A stretch of DNA of 64,000 bases from Micromonospora sp. HM5-17 (GTDB lineage Bacteria > Actinomycetota > Actinomycetes > Mycobacteriales > Micromonosporaceae), in assembly GCF_003762835.1 (NCBI RefSeq), contig NZ_RJWA01000001.1, forward strand, positions 682,001 to 746,000, in the 5' to 3' direction. The notes beneath the pieces were generated by a model. It had not been told where the DNA came from, ran no database searches, and worked only from the letters and a program-made list of their open reading frames with translations. Shown in pieces: positions 9,110 through 20,583 of the stretch (positions are counted from its first letter, which is position 1; each line of letters begins with the position of its first letter). The translations under genes were made by a program, and so were the position numbers.

Positions 9110-9165
9110 CCCGCTCTTGGCGGGTGTTCTTCTGAACCGCGTCCGCAACTGTCGGGAAGTTGCGG
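9110..9165. terminator. Two hairpins between convergent genes
   Basis: CCCGC-TCTTG-GCGGG at 9110-9124 is followed by a T-rich stretch, and CCGCAACT/AGTTGCGG at 9143-9165 forms a perfect eight-base stem with a seven-base loop. They lie between the DUF397 stop and the stop of the opposing VOC gene. Confidence 0.55.
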
Positions 9166-9248
9166 TGTCCGGGGCGGGCGGAGGGCGCCGTTTCCCAGAT
9201 GGTGCGCGATCGTGGGGACGGCGACGCGACGATCTGCCGGAGCGCCCG

Positions 9249-9617
9249 TCACTCCGGTGCGTGGCAGACCGCCTCGACGTTGTTGCCGTCCGGGTCCCGG
9301 ACGAAGGCACCGAAGTACGTCGGGTGGTACTCCGGCCAGAGACGAGGGGCGTGCAGGACCTCCGCGCCGGCCGCCACGGCGGCGTCGTGGAACGCGACGA
9401 CGGCGGCCCGGGTGTCGGCGGTGAACGCGAGGTGTGTCTCCCGGGGCGTACCGCCGGTGGTCGCCGGCCCCAGCCAGAGCACCGGCCGCGTCGTGCCGTA
9501 CGCGATGGCACCGTCGATCTCCATCAGCCGCCGACCGCCGAGTGGCGCGAGTACGGCGTCGTAGAACGCCGTGCTCGCGGAGACGTCTCCAACCTGGATC
9601 GATATGTGGTCGAACAT
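9249..9617 (-). CDS. VOC superfamily protein (glyoxalase/dioxygenase fold)
   Basis: A 122-residue single-domain vicinal-oxygen-chelate protein: MFDHISIQVGDVSAS with the first metal-type His, PRETHLAFTADTRAAV in the middle and FVRDPDGNNVEAVCH at the C-terminal end. The family includes glyoxalase I, ring-cleaving dioxygenases and antibiotic-binding proteins; the sequence alone does not give a substrate. The ATG at 9617 has GGGAG upstream; a longer frame from 9779 adds only low-complexity sequence. A strongly AT-rich palindrome lies about 165 bases upstream. Confidence 0.85.
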   Translation of the reverse strand: MFDHISIQVGDVSASTAFYDAVLAPLGGRRLMEIDGAIAYGTTRPVLWLGPATTGGTPRETHLAFTADTRAAVVAFHDAAVAAGAEVLHAPRLWPEYHPTYFGAFVRDPDGNNVEAVCHAPE

Positions 9618-9782
9618 CGTCACTCCCGTCGGCGGCCGTTGACGCCGGTTCACGGTACCGCGGGTGGCGACGGTGCCGGAGCTGCCGAATCGGGGTGGCG
9701 GCCGGCCGGAGACGGCCGAGCGCCCGCCCCCGGGAGTTGGGGAGGCGGACGCTCGGAGTTCGGGGCGACCGATGGTCACCGT

Positions 9783-9805
9783 AAACCTATAGGTTTAATA
9801 GGTTT
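9783..9805. promoter_or_regulatory. AAACCTATAGGTTT palindrome plus a third half-site
   Basis: A perfect 14-base palindrome (9783-9796) is followed by another ATAGGTTT at 9798-9805. It is a sharp AT-rich island in a GC-rich gap upstream of the VOC gene and looks like an operator for a dimeric repressor. No cognate regulator is adjacent. Confidence 0.5.
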
Positions 9806-9880
9806 GATGGTCTGGGCAGTAGTGCACACCTGGCGGATCAGCACCGTCCCACCGGTGTTCCGGATCCCGGGCCGGGCCCG

Positions 9881-10891
9881 TCAGGAGTTCGCCGCCGCCG
9901 GTGCCGGGTGCCGCCCGGCCGCGACCGCCGCCACCAGCGGACCGAGCATCAGACCGGTGATCAGGCCCACCAGGGCGTAGAGGGTGTCGGAGTCGGCCGC
10001 GTTGACCGGGACGCTGCCGGCGAGCGCGGTGAGCCAGGCCCCGACCGGCACCGTGAAGGTGAGCAGGACCGCGATGACCATCATCAGCACCGGATAGGCG
10101 AGCAGGGCGACGCCCAGGGCAGCCAGCCGGGACCATCCGCCGGACCGGTACGACGCCAGCAGCACGACCCCGGCGAGTAGCAGCATCCCGAGCAGCATCA
10201 TCGGCCCGCTGCGGTGGTATGGGTCGATGCCCCGGAGGAGGAGCACCCCGGCTCCGCCGACGACGGCGAGCAGCCCCGGTGCGGCCCGGCGGACGGCGAA
10301 ACCAGCTCGCGCGGCGCCCTGCCCGGCGGCCCGCGCGGCGCCTTGGGCGGCGCCGGCGCAGGTCGCGACCAGGAGGAGGCCGAGCACCACCGCGGCCGGG
10401 TTCAGCGCCGGCTCCGTGTCGGTCGGTGACTCCACGCCGGCGGCCCACGGCGTCAGCGCGGCGGCGACCGCCCCGACCACGACCAGCGCGGAGCGCCTGG
10501 CGGGCGGTCCGGCATGGTTCGGCCGGCGCGCGAGCAGCAGTGCGGTCGCCGTCACGACGGCGGAGGCGACCAGCGCCAGGATGACGGCCGGCACCGGGCC
10601 GGAGATGTCGGCCCGGTCCAGCGCCAGGTCGGCGGCGAGCCAGAGCCCGCCGAGGACGGCGACCCGGGTGACTGCCGGCCGGGCGCCGTCGAGTGCCACC
10701 AGGAGTCCGAGCACGGCCGCGATGATTGCGGTGACCCGCAGGTCGCGTACCCAGTAGGTGTTGTTCTCCGCGTACGCCTGTGGGCCGGTCGGCTCGGTCC
10801 ACGGCTGGAGCAGGGCCAGTCCGATCGCCCAGGAGATGGCGGCGCCGGTCGCCGCGCCGATCCCGATGACGCCGTGCCCGTTCATCCGCAT
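9881..10891 (-). CDS. Polytopic membrane protein, unknown function
   Basis: I do not recognise a family. The 336-residue product has about nine or ten hydrophobic segments spread over the whole length, short polar loops and a conserved-looking extracytoplasmic loop after the first helix (QPWTEPTGPQAYAENNTYWVRDLR). There is no ribosome binding site before the ATG at 10891, but TACCGT stands six bases upstream, consistent with a leaderless mRNA; a second ATG at 10885 is possible. It is divergent from the cobalamin riboswitch and btuF, with no evident functional link to them. Confidence 0.75.
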   Translation of the reverse strand: MRMNGHGVIGIGAATGAAISWAIGLALLQPWTEPTGPQAYAENNTYWVRDLRVTAIIAAVLGLLVALDGARPAVTRVAVLGGLWLAADLALDRADISGPVPAVILALVASAVVTATALLLARRPNHAGPPARRSALVVVGAVAAALTPWAAGVESPTDTEPALNPAAVVLGLLLVATCAGAAQGAARAAGQGAARAGFAVRRAAPGLLAVVGGAGVLLLRGIDPYHRSGPMMLLGMLLLAGVVLLASYRSGGWSRLAALGVALLAYPVLMMVIAVLLTFTVPVGAWLTALAGSVPVNAADSDTLYALVGLITGLMLGPLVAAVAAGRHPAPAAANS

Positions 10892-11079
10892 GGGAGGACG
10901 GTAGCGGCGCGGCGCCCGCGGCGGAACCTCAGGCCATCGGTCACCGTCGGCGATGGACGCGGCGGCTGGACGGCGCGTTCGGGCGGCACCGGTGCGGTGG
11001 CGGAGACCCGGCCGGCGCGCGATGCGGTGATCAGCGGGAATGCGGATGCGCTGGCGGGACGGTCGATGAGGGGTGACCG
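10892..11079. other. Divergent intergenic region before the riboswitch
   Basis: This GC-rich gap between the membrane-protein gene and the cobalamin riboswitch must hold the promoters of both. I see the TACCGT -10 of the membrane-protein gene at its left edge, but no clear promoter for the riboswitch transcript and no convincing small ORF. Confidence 0.4.
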
Positions 11080-11225
11080 TCTCGATGCGCTACGGTTGCC
11101 CCGACCACCCCGCAGCGAAGCCGGTGCGAAACCGGCGCTGTCCCGCAACTGTGATGCCTCCCGTGCCGCCCGGCCCTGGGCCGCGGCGCGGCGGGGATGA
11201 GCCAGGTCGCCTGCGGGTCTGGTCG
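11080..11225 (+). ncRNA. Cobalamin (adenosylcobalamin-type) riboswitch
   Basis: The leader of btuF carries the conserved blocks of the cobalamin riboswitch in order: GATGCGCTACGG near 11084, then the core AAGCCGGTGCGAAACCGGCG (11119-11138) with its self-pairing GCCGGT/ACCGGC arms, then TGTCCCGCAACTGTGATGC, and GAGCCAGGTCGCCTGC near the 3' end. The following 90 bases contain GC-rich complementary segments that could mask the btuF ribosome binding site (CAGGAGGA just before the start). Binding of the coenzyme would be expected to shut down the importer. The limits are approximate. Confidence 0.93.
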
Positions 11226-11316
11226 CGGACTGCGCCTTCGAGGAAGGGCGCCCCGCGGACGGGGCCGACCGGTCCCTGTCGGCGGAGCACCAGTACCTCG
11301 ACCGACAGGAGGACCG

Positions 11317-12252
11317 ATGAGCAGACGTACGCCCAGAATGATCGCCGCGCTGCTGGCCACCATGGCGCTCGCCCTCGGGGCCTGTGCCGACCGGAGCGCC
11401 GAGCAGCCGAGCACCGGAGCGAGCGGTTCCGCCGCCAGCTACCCGGTGACGGTGGGGAACCTCACGCTCGACAAGCGGCCGGAAAAGATCGTCGTACTCG
11501 GGCCCACCGCCACCGAGATGCTCTACGCGATCGGTGCCGGCCCGCAGGTCACCGCCGTCGACGACAACTCCAACTACCCGCCCGAGGCGCCGCGGACCGA
11601 CCTCTCCGCGTTCACCCCGAACGCCGAGGCGATCGCCGCCCGGCAGCCCGACCTGGTGGTGCTGACCAACGACCAGAACAAGATCGTCGACCAGCTCGGT
11701 CAGCTCAAGATCCCGCACTACCTTGCGCCGGCCGCACGGACGCTGGACGACACGTACCGGCAGCTCACCGAGCTCGGGACGCTGACCGGGCACCCGGACG
11801 AGGCGGCCGACCTGGTCCGGCGGATGAAGGACGAGATCACCAAGCTCACCGCCGACCTGCCGCAGCGGTCGCGGAAGCTCACCTACTACTACGAACTCGG
11901 GCCGGAGTACCACTCGGTGACCAGCGCGACCTTCGTCGGCTCGCTGTTCAGCCTGGTCGGGCTGGAGAACATCGCCGACCCGGCCGACCCCGACGGCGGG
12001 AAGGGCGGCTACCCGCAGCTCGGCGAGGAGTCGATCATCCAGGCCAACCCGGACCTGATCTTCCTGGCCGACACCCGGTGCTGTCAGCAGTCCGCCGAGA
12101 CGGTCAGGGCTCGCAAGGGCTGGGCCGGGATCACGGCGGTCAAGAACAACCAGATCGTCGCCCTCGACGACGACATCGCCTCCCGCTGGGGTCCTCGCGT
12201 CGTCGACCTGCTCCGGGCCATCGTGGACGCGGTGGCCAGGGTTCCCGCCTGA
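11317..12252 (+). CDS. btuF: Cobalamin ABC transporter substrate-binding lipoprotein
   Basis: Predicted lipid-anchored B12-binding protein of 311 residues. A lipoprotein signal ends at LALGAC (Cys about residue 23). The mature part is a class III periplasmic-binding fold: KRPEKIVVLGPTATEMLYAIG, then NAEAIAARQPDLVVLTN, a central helix, and QANPDLIFLADT and NNQIVALDDD in the second lobe. The family also binds iron-siderophores, so B12 specificity is inferred from the riboswitch directly upstream and not from the protein alone. A strong AGGAGGA precedes ATG 11317. The permease and ATPase follow with a two-base gap and then an overlap, forming one operon. Confidence 0.88.
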   Translation: MSRRTPRMIAALLATMALALGACADRSAEQPSTGASGSAASYPVTVGNLTLDKRPEKIVVLGPTATEMLYAIGAGPQVTAVDDNSNYPPEAPRTDLSAFTPNAEAIAARQPDLVVLTNDQNKIVDQLGQLKIPHYLAPAARTLDDTYRQLTELGTLTGHPDEAADLVRRMKDEITKLTADLPQRSRKLTYYYELGPEYHSVTSATFVGSLFSLVGLENIADPADPDGGKGGYPQLGEESIIQANPDLIFLADTRCCQQSAETVRARKGWAGITAVKNNQIVALDDDIASRWGPRVVDLLRAIVDAVARVPA

Positions 12253-12254
12253 GC

Positions 12255-13391
12255 ATGGCGGAAACTCCGGTGAGCTCCGGTGCCCCGGCCCCATCCGGCC
12301 GGGGCGCCCGGCGGGCCCGGGACGTGAGGGATCCGTTCCCCGCCCGGCCCGCCGGGCTGCGGCGGCGCTGGCTGGTCGCCGGCATCGTCGCCGTCGCGGT
12401 CGCCGCGGTCGCCGGCATCGCGTACGGGCCGGTCAGCCTGCCGCCGGGCAGCGTCGCGGCGGAACTGCTCAACCTCGTACCCGGGGTGCACCTTCAGAGC
12501 GGGCTGAACGAGCGCGAGATCGCCATCGTCACCGACCTGCGCCTGCCCCGGGTGGTACTCGGGCTGCTCGTCGGCGGGACGCTCGCCCTGGCCGGCGGCT
12601 GCTACCAGGGCGTCTTCCGCAACCCGCTGGCCGACCCGCACCTGCTCGGGGTGGCGGCCGGGGCCGGGCTGGCGGTCACCGCGGTGATCGTGATGCGCGG
12701 CGTGACCGGCGCGGACATCACCGTCGGCCTGCCCGTCACGGTGCCGCTGGCCGCGTTCGTCGGGGCGCTGGGTGCGGTCCTGCTCACCTATCTGCTCGGT
12801 GCCGCCGGTGGCCGAGACCGCTCCCCGGCCACCCTGATCCTGGCCGGGGTCGCCGTCTCCGCCTTCCTCTCCGCCGGGCAGACGTACCTGTTGCAGAACA
12901 ACGCGGAGAGCATCCAGGAGGTCTACTCGTGGATGCTCGGCCGGCTCACCACCGCCGGGTGGCACGACGTCCTGATCGTGCTGCCGTACGCGGTGGTCAC
13001 CGCCGGCGTGCTGCTGCTGCACCGCCGGGAGCTCGACGTCCTCACCATCGGGGACGACGAGGCGAGCAGCCTCGGCCTGCACCCGCAGCGGTCCCGGCTG
13101 CTGCTGGTCGCCGCCGCCTCGCTCGGCACCGCCGCCGCCGTGTCGGTCTCCGGGCTGATCGGGTTCGTCGGGATCATCGTTCCGCACACCGTACGGATGC
13201 TCGCCGGGGCGAGCTACCGGGCGATCCTGCCCCTCTCCGTCCTCTTCGGCGGTGCCTTCCTCGCCCTGACCGACCTGATTGCCCGGACCGTCGCCGCCCC
13301 GGCCGAGATCCCGATCGGGGTGGTCACCGCGATCCTCGGCGGCCCCTTCTTCGCCCTCGTGCTGCGGACGACGAAGCGGGTGGAGACGTGA
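12255..13391 (+). CDS. btuC: FecCD/BtuC family permease
   Basis: A 378-residue membrane subunit that should form a homodimeric channel for vitamin B12. After a polar N-terminus of about 35 residues there are about ten membrane helices. Family hallmarks include RLPRVVLGLLVGGTLALAGG, CYQGVFRNPLADPHLLGVAAGA, the ATPase-coupling region SLGLHP near residue 275 and GLIGFVGIIVPHTVRML. It starts two bases after the btuF stop and its stop overlaps the start of the ATPase gene. Confidence 0.9.
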   Translation: MAETPVSSGAPAPSGRGARRARDVRDPFPARPAGLRRRWLVAGIVAVAVAAVAGIAYGPVSLPPGSVAAELLNLVPGVHLQSGLNEREIAIVTDLRLPRVVLGLLVGGTLALAGGCYQGVFRNPLADPHLLGVAAGAGLAVTAVIVMRGVTGADITVGLPVTVPLAAFVGALGAVLLTYLLGAAGGRDRSPATLILAGVAVSAFLSAGQTYLLQNNAESIQEVYSWMLGRLTTAGWHDVLIVLPYAVVTAGVLLLHRRELDVLTIGDDEASSLGLHPQRSRLLLVAAASLGTAAAVSVSGLIGFVGIIVPHTVRMLAGASYRAILPLSVLFGGAFLALTDLIARTVAAPAEIPIGVVTAILGGPFFALVLRTTKRVET

Positions 13392-14230
13392 GCGAGGACG
13401 TGCGCACCGCCGTCGGGGCGGAGGCGGATCTCCCGGCCGTCGAGGTGACCGGGCTGCGGGTCACGCTCGGCGGGACCCCGATCCTGGCCGGGGTCGGTCT
13501 GTCGGTGTCGGCCGGGGAGTGGGTGACGGTGATCGGCCCGAACGGTGCCGGCAAGTCCACGCTGCTCCGCGCGGTCGCCGGGTTGCTGCCGGCCGACGCC
13601 GGCTCCATCCGCCTCTTCGGTACGCCGTCGACCCGGTTGAGCCGGCGGGAACGGGCCCGGGTCGTGGCGGCGGTGGCCCAGTCCCCGGTCGTACCGGCCG
13701 GGATGGCGGTCGTCGACTACGTGCTGCTCGGACGCACCCCGTACATCCCCCCGTTCGGGCGGGAGTCGGCGGCAGACCTGGCGGTGGTTGCCGACGTCCT
13801 CGACCGGCTGGAACTGACCCGGTTCGCGTCCCGGCCGCTCGCGACACTCTCCGGCGGCGAGCGGCAGCGGGTCTTCCTGGCCCGGGCCCTGGCCCAGGGG
13901 GCGCCCCTGCTGCTGCTCGACGAGCCGACCAGCGCACTGGACATCGGACACCAGCAGGAGGTGCTGGAGCTGGTCGACCAGTTGCGCCGCGACGACGGCC
14001 TGACCGTGCTCGCCACCATGCACGACCTGTCGGTCGCCGGCGAGTACGCCGACCGCCTGGTGCTGATGGCGGGCGGCCGGGTCGTCGCCGACGGGCCGCC
14101 CCGGGAGGTGCTCGTCGAGGAGCTGCTGGCGACGCACTACCAGGCGCGGGTTCGGGTGATCGACGGCGACCACGGTCCGCTGGTCGTCCCCGTCCGGGCG
14201 ACGGGACGCCGCGCCGACCGCCCCGGCTGA
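13388..14230 (+). CDS. btuD: Cobalamin ABC transporter ATPase
   Basis: The 280-residue cytoplasmic ATPase that powers the importer. It has Walker A GPNGAGKS (about 50-57), Q-loop AAVAQSP, ABC signature LSGGERQR (about 154-161), Walker B LLLLDEP (174-180), D-loop SALD and the switch His in TMHDLS. The sequence VDYVLLGRTPY is typical of BtuD/FecE-class ATPases. The GTG start at 13388 overlaps the permease stop (GTGA), implying coupled translation. The product ends convergent to an ABC-2 permease gene about 60 bases away. Confidence 0.92.
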   Translation: MSEDVRTAVGAEADLPAVEVTGLRVTLGGTPILAGVGLSVSAGEWVTVIGPNGAGKSTLLRAVAGLLPADAGSIRLFGTPSTRLSRRERARVVAAVAQSPVVPAGMAVVDYVLLGRTPYIPPFGRESAADLAVVADVLDRLELTRFASRPLATLSGGERQRVFLARALAQGAPLLLLDEPTSALDIGHQQEVLELVDQLRRDDGLTVLATMHDLSVAGEYADRLVLMAGGRVVADGPPREVLVEELLATHYQARVRVIDGDHGPLVVPVRATGRRADRPG

Positions 14231-14290
14231 GGCCGGTCACCTCGCGGAACCGGCGCTTCTGGTCGGTCGCGGTGCCCCTCGTCGACCGAC

Positions 14291-15028
14291 CTAGCTGAAC
14301 CGACGTCCCTCGTCGCGCCGGTAGGCCCAGCCGGCGACGGCGGCCAGCACCACGATCCAGACGCCCAGCATCACCAGCGAGGTCGGGTTGACCCGGAAGT
14401 CGCCGACCGCCGCCCACATCAGTTCGACCGCGCCCCGGGTCGGCAGGTACGGAGCGATCGCCGTGATGAAGCCCGGCGCGTCGCCCGGCGGGAACAGCAG
14501 ACCGCCGCCGACGGCCAGCGGGAAGAAGATGACCTGGGCCACCACGGTCGCGGCCTTGCTCGGCAGCGCGTAGCCGATCGCGAGCCCCATCAGGGTGAAC
14601 GGCACCGCGATGAGGACGACCGTGCCGAGCGCGGCCAGGAACGCCGGCCCGCTGACCCGGGCCTCGGTCGCCAGGGCGGCCACGAGCACCACCGGGATCA
14701 GCGACAGCAGGGTCATCGCCAGGCCGGCGGCGATCCGTCCGGCGAACCGTGGTGCGGCCCCGGCGGGAAGCGTACGCAGGTACGGGTCCCAGGGCTGGGC
14801 GCGGTCCTCGGCGACCCCGATGCCGTACTGGAAGATGTTGGTGCTCATCACCGCGAAGGTGACCATCGAGGCGGTGGCGTACGTCGCGACCACCGGGTCG
14901 TCGCCGCTGAACGGCACGACGAAGAACAGCATCGACACCGTCGGGAAGAACGTGCTACCGATCACCGCGATCGGGATCCGGACGGTCTCCAGGAGCTGGT
15001 ATCTGGTGTGGACGAGGGCAAGGCGCAC
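14291..15028 (-). CDS. ABC-2 type exporter permease
   Basis: A 245-residue membrane subunit of an ABC exporter with six predicted helices and the ABC-2 layout (LALVHTRYQLLETVRIP at the start, LTLLSLIPVVLVAALA in the middle, AVGGGLLFPPGDAPGFITAIAPYLP before the last helix). It works with the ATPase encoded directly upstream; the cargo may be a drug, lipid or peptide and cannot be told. The start is the GTG at 15028, with GAGGAG overlapping the ATPase stop; the open frame extends further upstream only because it is antisense-like inside the ATPase gene. Confidence 0.85.
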   Translation of the reverse strand: MRLALVHTRYQLLETVRIPIAVIGSTFFPTVSMLFFVVPFSGDDPVVATYATASMVTFAVMSTNIFQYGIGVAEDRAQPWDPYLRTLPAGAAPRFAGRIAAGLAMTLLSLIPVVLVAALATEARVSGPAFLAALGTVVLIAVPFTLMGLAIGYALPSKAATVVAQVIFFPLAVGGGLLFPPGDAPGFITAIAPYLPTRGAVELMWAAVGDFRVNPTSLVMLGVWIVVLAAVAGWAYRRDEGRRFS

Positions 15029-15039
15029 GGTCGGGCTCC

Positions 15040-15951
15040 TCAGGCGTCGGCGGTCTCGGCGGTGACGGGCGGGGCGGTGGTGGGAGTGGTGGCGCTGGTG
15101 ATCGCCAGGAAGGCGTCCTCCAGCGAGGTGGGCCGGATCTCCAGGTCCGAGAAGGCGACGCCGCTGCGTACCAGGTCCCGGACGAACTGGTCGGAGTCGG
15201 TGGTGAGCAGCCGGGTCACCCCGTCGACCCGCTCCACGCCGCGTACGCCCGGCAGGTCCGGCAGATCCGGCGCGACCAGGTTGACCCGGCGTACCCGGCT
15301 CAGGCCCCGGATCGCGTCGACGGTGTCGTCCGCGAGCACCCGGCCGCGGCCGAGTACCACCACCCGCTGGGCCAGTTCCTCGATCTCCTCCAGGTAGTGG
15401 CTGCTGAGCAGCACCGTGCCGCCCTCGGCGTGGAACTGCCGGATGCCGTCCCACAGGTCACGGCGGGCGGTGACGTCCAGACCGGTGGTCGGCTCGTCGA
15501 GGACGACGAGGCGGGGACGGCCGACGAAGGCCAGGGCGACGGCGAGTCGTCGCCTCTGCCCGCCGGAGAGGCCACCGGTCTGCCGCCGGACCAGGTCGGT
15601 GAGGCCGAACCGGTCGAGCAGTTCGGCTCGGGGCATCGGGTCGGGGTAGTGCGCCGAGACGAGGTCGACCACCTCGCCGACCCGCAGCGTCGGCGGCAGA
15701 CCGGTCTCCTGCGGGGTCATCCCGAGCCGGCGTCGCGACGCCGGATCCCGCGGGTCGCCGCCGAACAGCTCGACCCGGCCGGTGGTGACGCGGCGGAGCC
15801 CGACGAGGAGGTTCAGCAGGGTGCTCTTGCCGGCCCCGTTGGGACCGAGCAGCCCGACCAGCTCACCGGAGTGCAGGTCGAGGTTGACCCGATCGAGTGC
15901 GGTGATCTCGCCGTACCGGCGGGTGACCTGGACGGCGCGGGCTACGATCAT
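15040..15951 (-). CDS. ABC transporter ATPase (DrrA/CcmA-like)
   Basis: A 303-residue ATPase: Walker A GPNGAGKS (about 40-47), signature LSGGQRRR, Walker B LVVLDEPTTGLD and H-switch SSHYLEE. The extended C-terminal region (about 215-303) with PTSLEDAFLAITS is typical for exporters of drug or lipid type. It overlaps the winged-helix gene upstream by four bases (ATGA) and is followed after 11 bases by the permease gene, so all are translated from one message. Confidence 0.9.
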   Translation of the reverse strand: MIVARAVQVTRRYGEITALDRVNLDLHSGELVGLLGPNGAGKSTLLNLLVGLRRVTTGRVELFGGDPRDPASRRRLGMTPQETGLPPTLRVGEVVDLVSAHYPDPMPRAELLDRFGLTDLVRRQTGGLSGGQRRRLAVALAFVGRPRLVVLDEPTTGLDVTARRDLWDGIRQFHAEGGTVLLSSHYLEEIEELAQRVVVLGRGRVLADDTVDAIRGLSRVRRVNLVAPDLPDLPGVRGVERVDGVTRLLTTDSDQFVRDLVRSGVAFSDLEIRPTSLEDAFLAITSATTPTTAPPVTAETADA

Positions 15952-16286
15952 GACTTCTCCTCGGTCGAGGGGGATCGGGGGGTCGGGTCGAGCAGGGCAC
16001 GCACCGCGGCGGTGTACTCCTCGAAGGCGAGCCGGCCGCGTCGGGTCAGCCCGACGAGGGTGACCGGGGTACGTCCCTGGTGCGTCTTGACGATCTCGAC
16101 GTACTTCGCCTCTTCGAGCTTGCGCAGGTGGACGGAGAGGTTCCCGGCCGTCATCCGCAGGATCTCCTGGAGCCGGGGGAAGGTGATCCGGTCGCGGTCG
16201 GACAGGGTCGCCAGGGTGGCCATCACCCGCAGCCGGGCCTGCGCGTGGATCACCGGGTCGAGTTCCGGCGGCGGTGCCGTGGTCAC
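15948..16286 (-). CDS. Winged-helix transcriptional regulator
   Basis: A 112-residue regulator with an ArsR/MarR-like winged helix (LRVMATLATLSDRDRITFPRLQEILRMTAGNLSVHLRKLEEAKYVEI and the wing around HQGRTPVTLVGLTRRG). This compact type is found beside ABC-2 exporter genes in many actinobacteria and probably controls this operon in response to an unknown signal. It starts at a GTG that overlaps the upstream gene (GTGA) and its stop overlaps the ATPase start, so it is embedded in the operon. Confidence 0.85.
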   Translation of the reverse strand: MTTAPPPELDPVIHAQARLRVMATLATLSDRDRITFPRLQEILRMTAGNLSVHLRKLEEAKYVEIVKTHQGRTPVTLVGLTRRGRLAFEEYTAAVRALLDPTPRSPSTEEKS

Positions 16287-16975
16287 CGCGTTCCCCGTTC
16301 CGGGAGCGCCGGGGTCGGCCTCCGGCGCCGGAGTTCGACCAGGCCGCCGACCACCACCATGCCGCCGCCACCGGCGATCGCGACCACCAGCGCGTGCCAG
16401 CCCGGTCCGGTGACGATGCCGACGACGTTGGTGACGCTGATCCAGGCGCCGAGGGTGAAGAGGTTCCGGTCGAGCCAGATCGCACCGCCGGCCATGTGAA
16501 GGGCGCCGGTCAGCCCGACCATCACGCCGGACCAGAGCAGGGTGCTGAGCTCGTCGGGCAGGCGGTCGCTGACCTGGGCCAGTACGGTCGTCATCGTGGC
16601 GAAGCCGAGGCCCCAGGAGATGCCGTACCAGGCGCCCCGGCGGGCGGATTCACCGGTGACCTGTCCGTAGGCGCGGGCACTGACGAGGCCGGTGAGCAGC
16701 GCCGCCACCGCGAGCAGCCCGAGCAGCGTGGTCAGCGGCAGCCACGCCGGAAGCGCCACGAGGACCCGGCCGTCCGGCCCGAAGCGCAGGAAGAAGAGGC
16801 CGAACCCGATGAGCCAGGCCAGTCCCCAGGGCCAGTAGTAGAGCAGCATGTTCGGGGTGAGGCGACGCGCGGCCTCGGCCTGCTGCTCGGCGATCATGCG
16901 CAGCGCGGTCGCGGGATCGGCGGGGGGCCGCTCGTCCGGGTCGTCAAAGGACGCGCTGGCGTTACTCCCAGTCAT
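16283..16975 (-). CDS. Membrane protein, first gene of the ABC-2 operon
   Basis: A 230-residue protein of unknown function with a cytoplasmic N-terminus of about 45 residues (MIAEQQAEAARRLTPN) and about six membrane helices. It is the first gene of a four-gene unit (membrane protein, regulator, ATPase, permease) linked by overlaps, so it may be a sensor or accessory subunit of the exporter. ATG 16975 starts close to the AT-rich sequence CGTAAAGTAG, which may contain the -10 element, so the leader would be very short. Confidence 0.8.
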   Translation of the reverse strand: MTGSNASASFDDPDERPPADPATALRMIAEQQAEAARRLTPNMLLYYWPWGLAWLIGFGLFFLRFGPDGRVLVALPAWLPLTTLLGLLAVAALLTGLVSARAYGQVTGESARRGAWYGISWGLGFATMTTVLAQVSDRLPDELSTLLWSGVMVGLTGALHMAGGAIWLDRNLFTLGAWISVTNVVGIVTGPGWHALVVAIAGGGGMVVVGGLVELRRRRPTPALPERGTR

Positions 16976-17040
16976 GCAAACTACTTTACGGCACAAAGTC
17001 CACGACGTTGCCAACCAGTTTGCCCGGTTGTCATCGCTGG

Positions 17041-17098
17041 GGGAGCCGCCGCGACCGGAGGGAACCGCCGGGAGCCGCCGCGACCGGAGGGAACCGGA
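17041..17098. repeat. 29-bp tandem repeat, two copies
   Basis: The unit GGGAGCCGCCGCGACCGGAG plus nine more bases occurs at 17041-17069 and again from 17070. The two copies are identical over 27 bases. It lies in the 243-base gap between the helR-type gene and the ABC-2 operon; no ORF uses it. Confidence 0.85.
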
Positions 17099-17218
17099 CG
17101 TAATGCCCTCCGGCCGCGGCGGCCAGGTCGGCCGGGAAGCAGCAAGGCGGGCAGATCCGCCGGGAAGGCGACGGAGATTCGCGCCGGTAGGCGTCTCGGT
17201 TCCGCCGGGGCACCCTCC

Positions 17219-20469
<3,251 letters not shown>

Positions 20470-20496
20470 CGGCGTCACCGTCACCCCGGTCAACCG

Positions 20497-20533
20497 GACG
20501 TCCGCCGGCCCTGCCGGAGGGCCCGCGGACGTC
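20497..20533. terminator. Strong hairpin between convergent genes
   Basis: GACGTCCGC pairs with GCGGACGTC, and inside them GGCCC pairs with GGGCC around a seven-base loop, giving 14 pairs with one mismatch. It lies between the mqnA stop and the opposing serine-hydrolase stop and can end both transcripts. Confidence 0.75.
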
Positions 20534-20583
20534 GGTGGAAGCGCCTGCCGTGCCGGGTGCTGCCGTCGCCGGTCCGTGCGATC

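Noticed and set aside
11073-12254. An N-terminal extension of the B12 permease covering btuF
   Set aside because: The upstream part is an alternative frame of btuF and the riboswitch; the ATG at 12255 directly after btuF is the proper start.
17041-17098. CRISPR-like repeat
   Set aside because: Only two adjacent 29-base copies without spacers; it is a simple tandem duplication.
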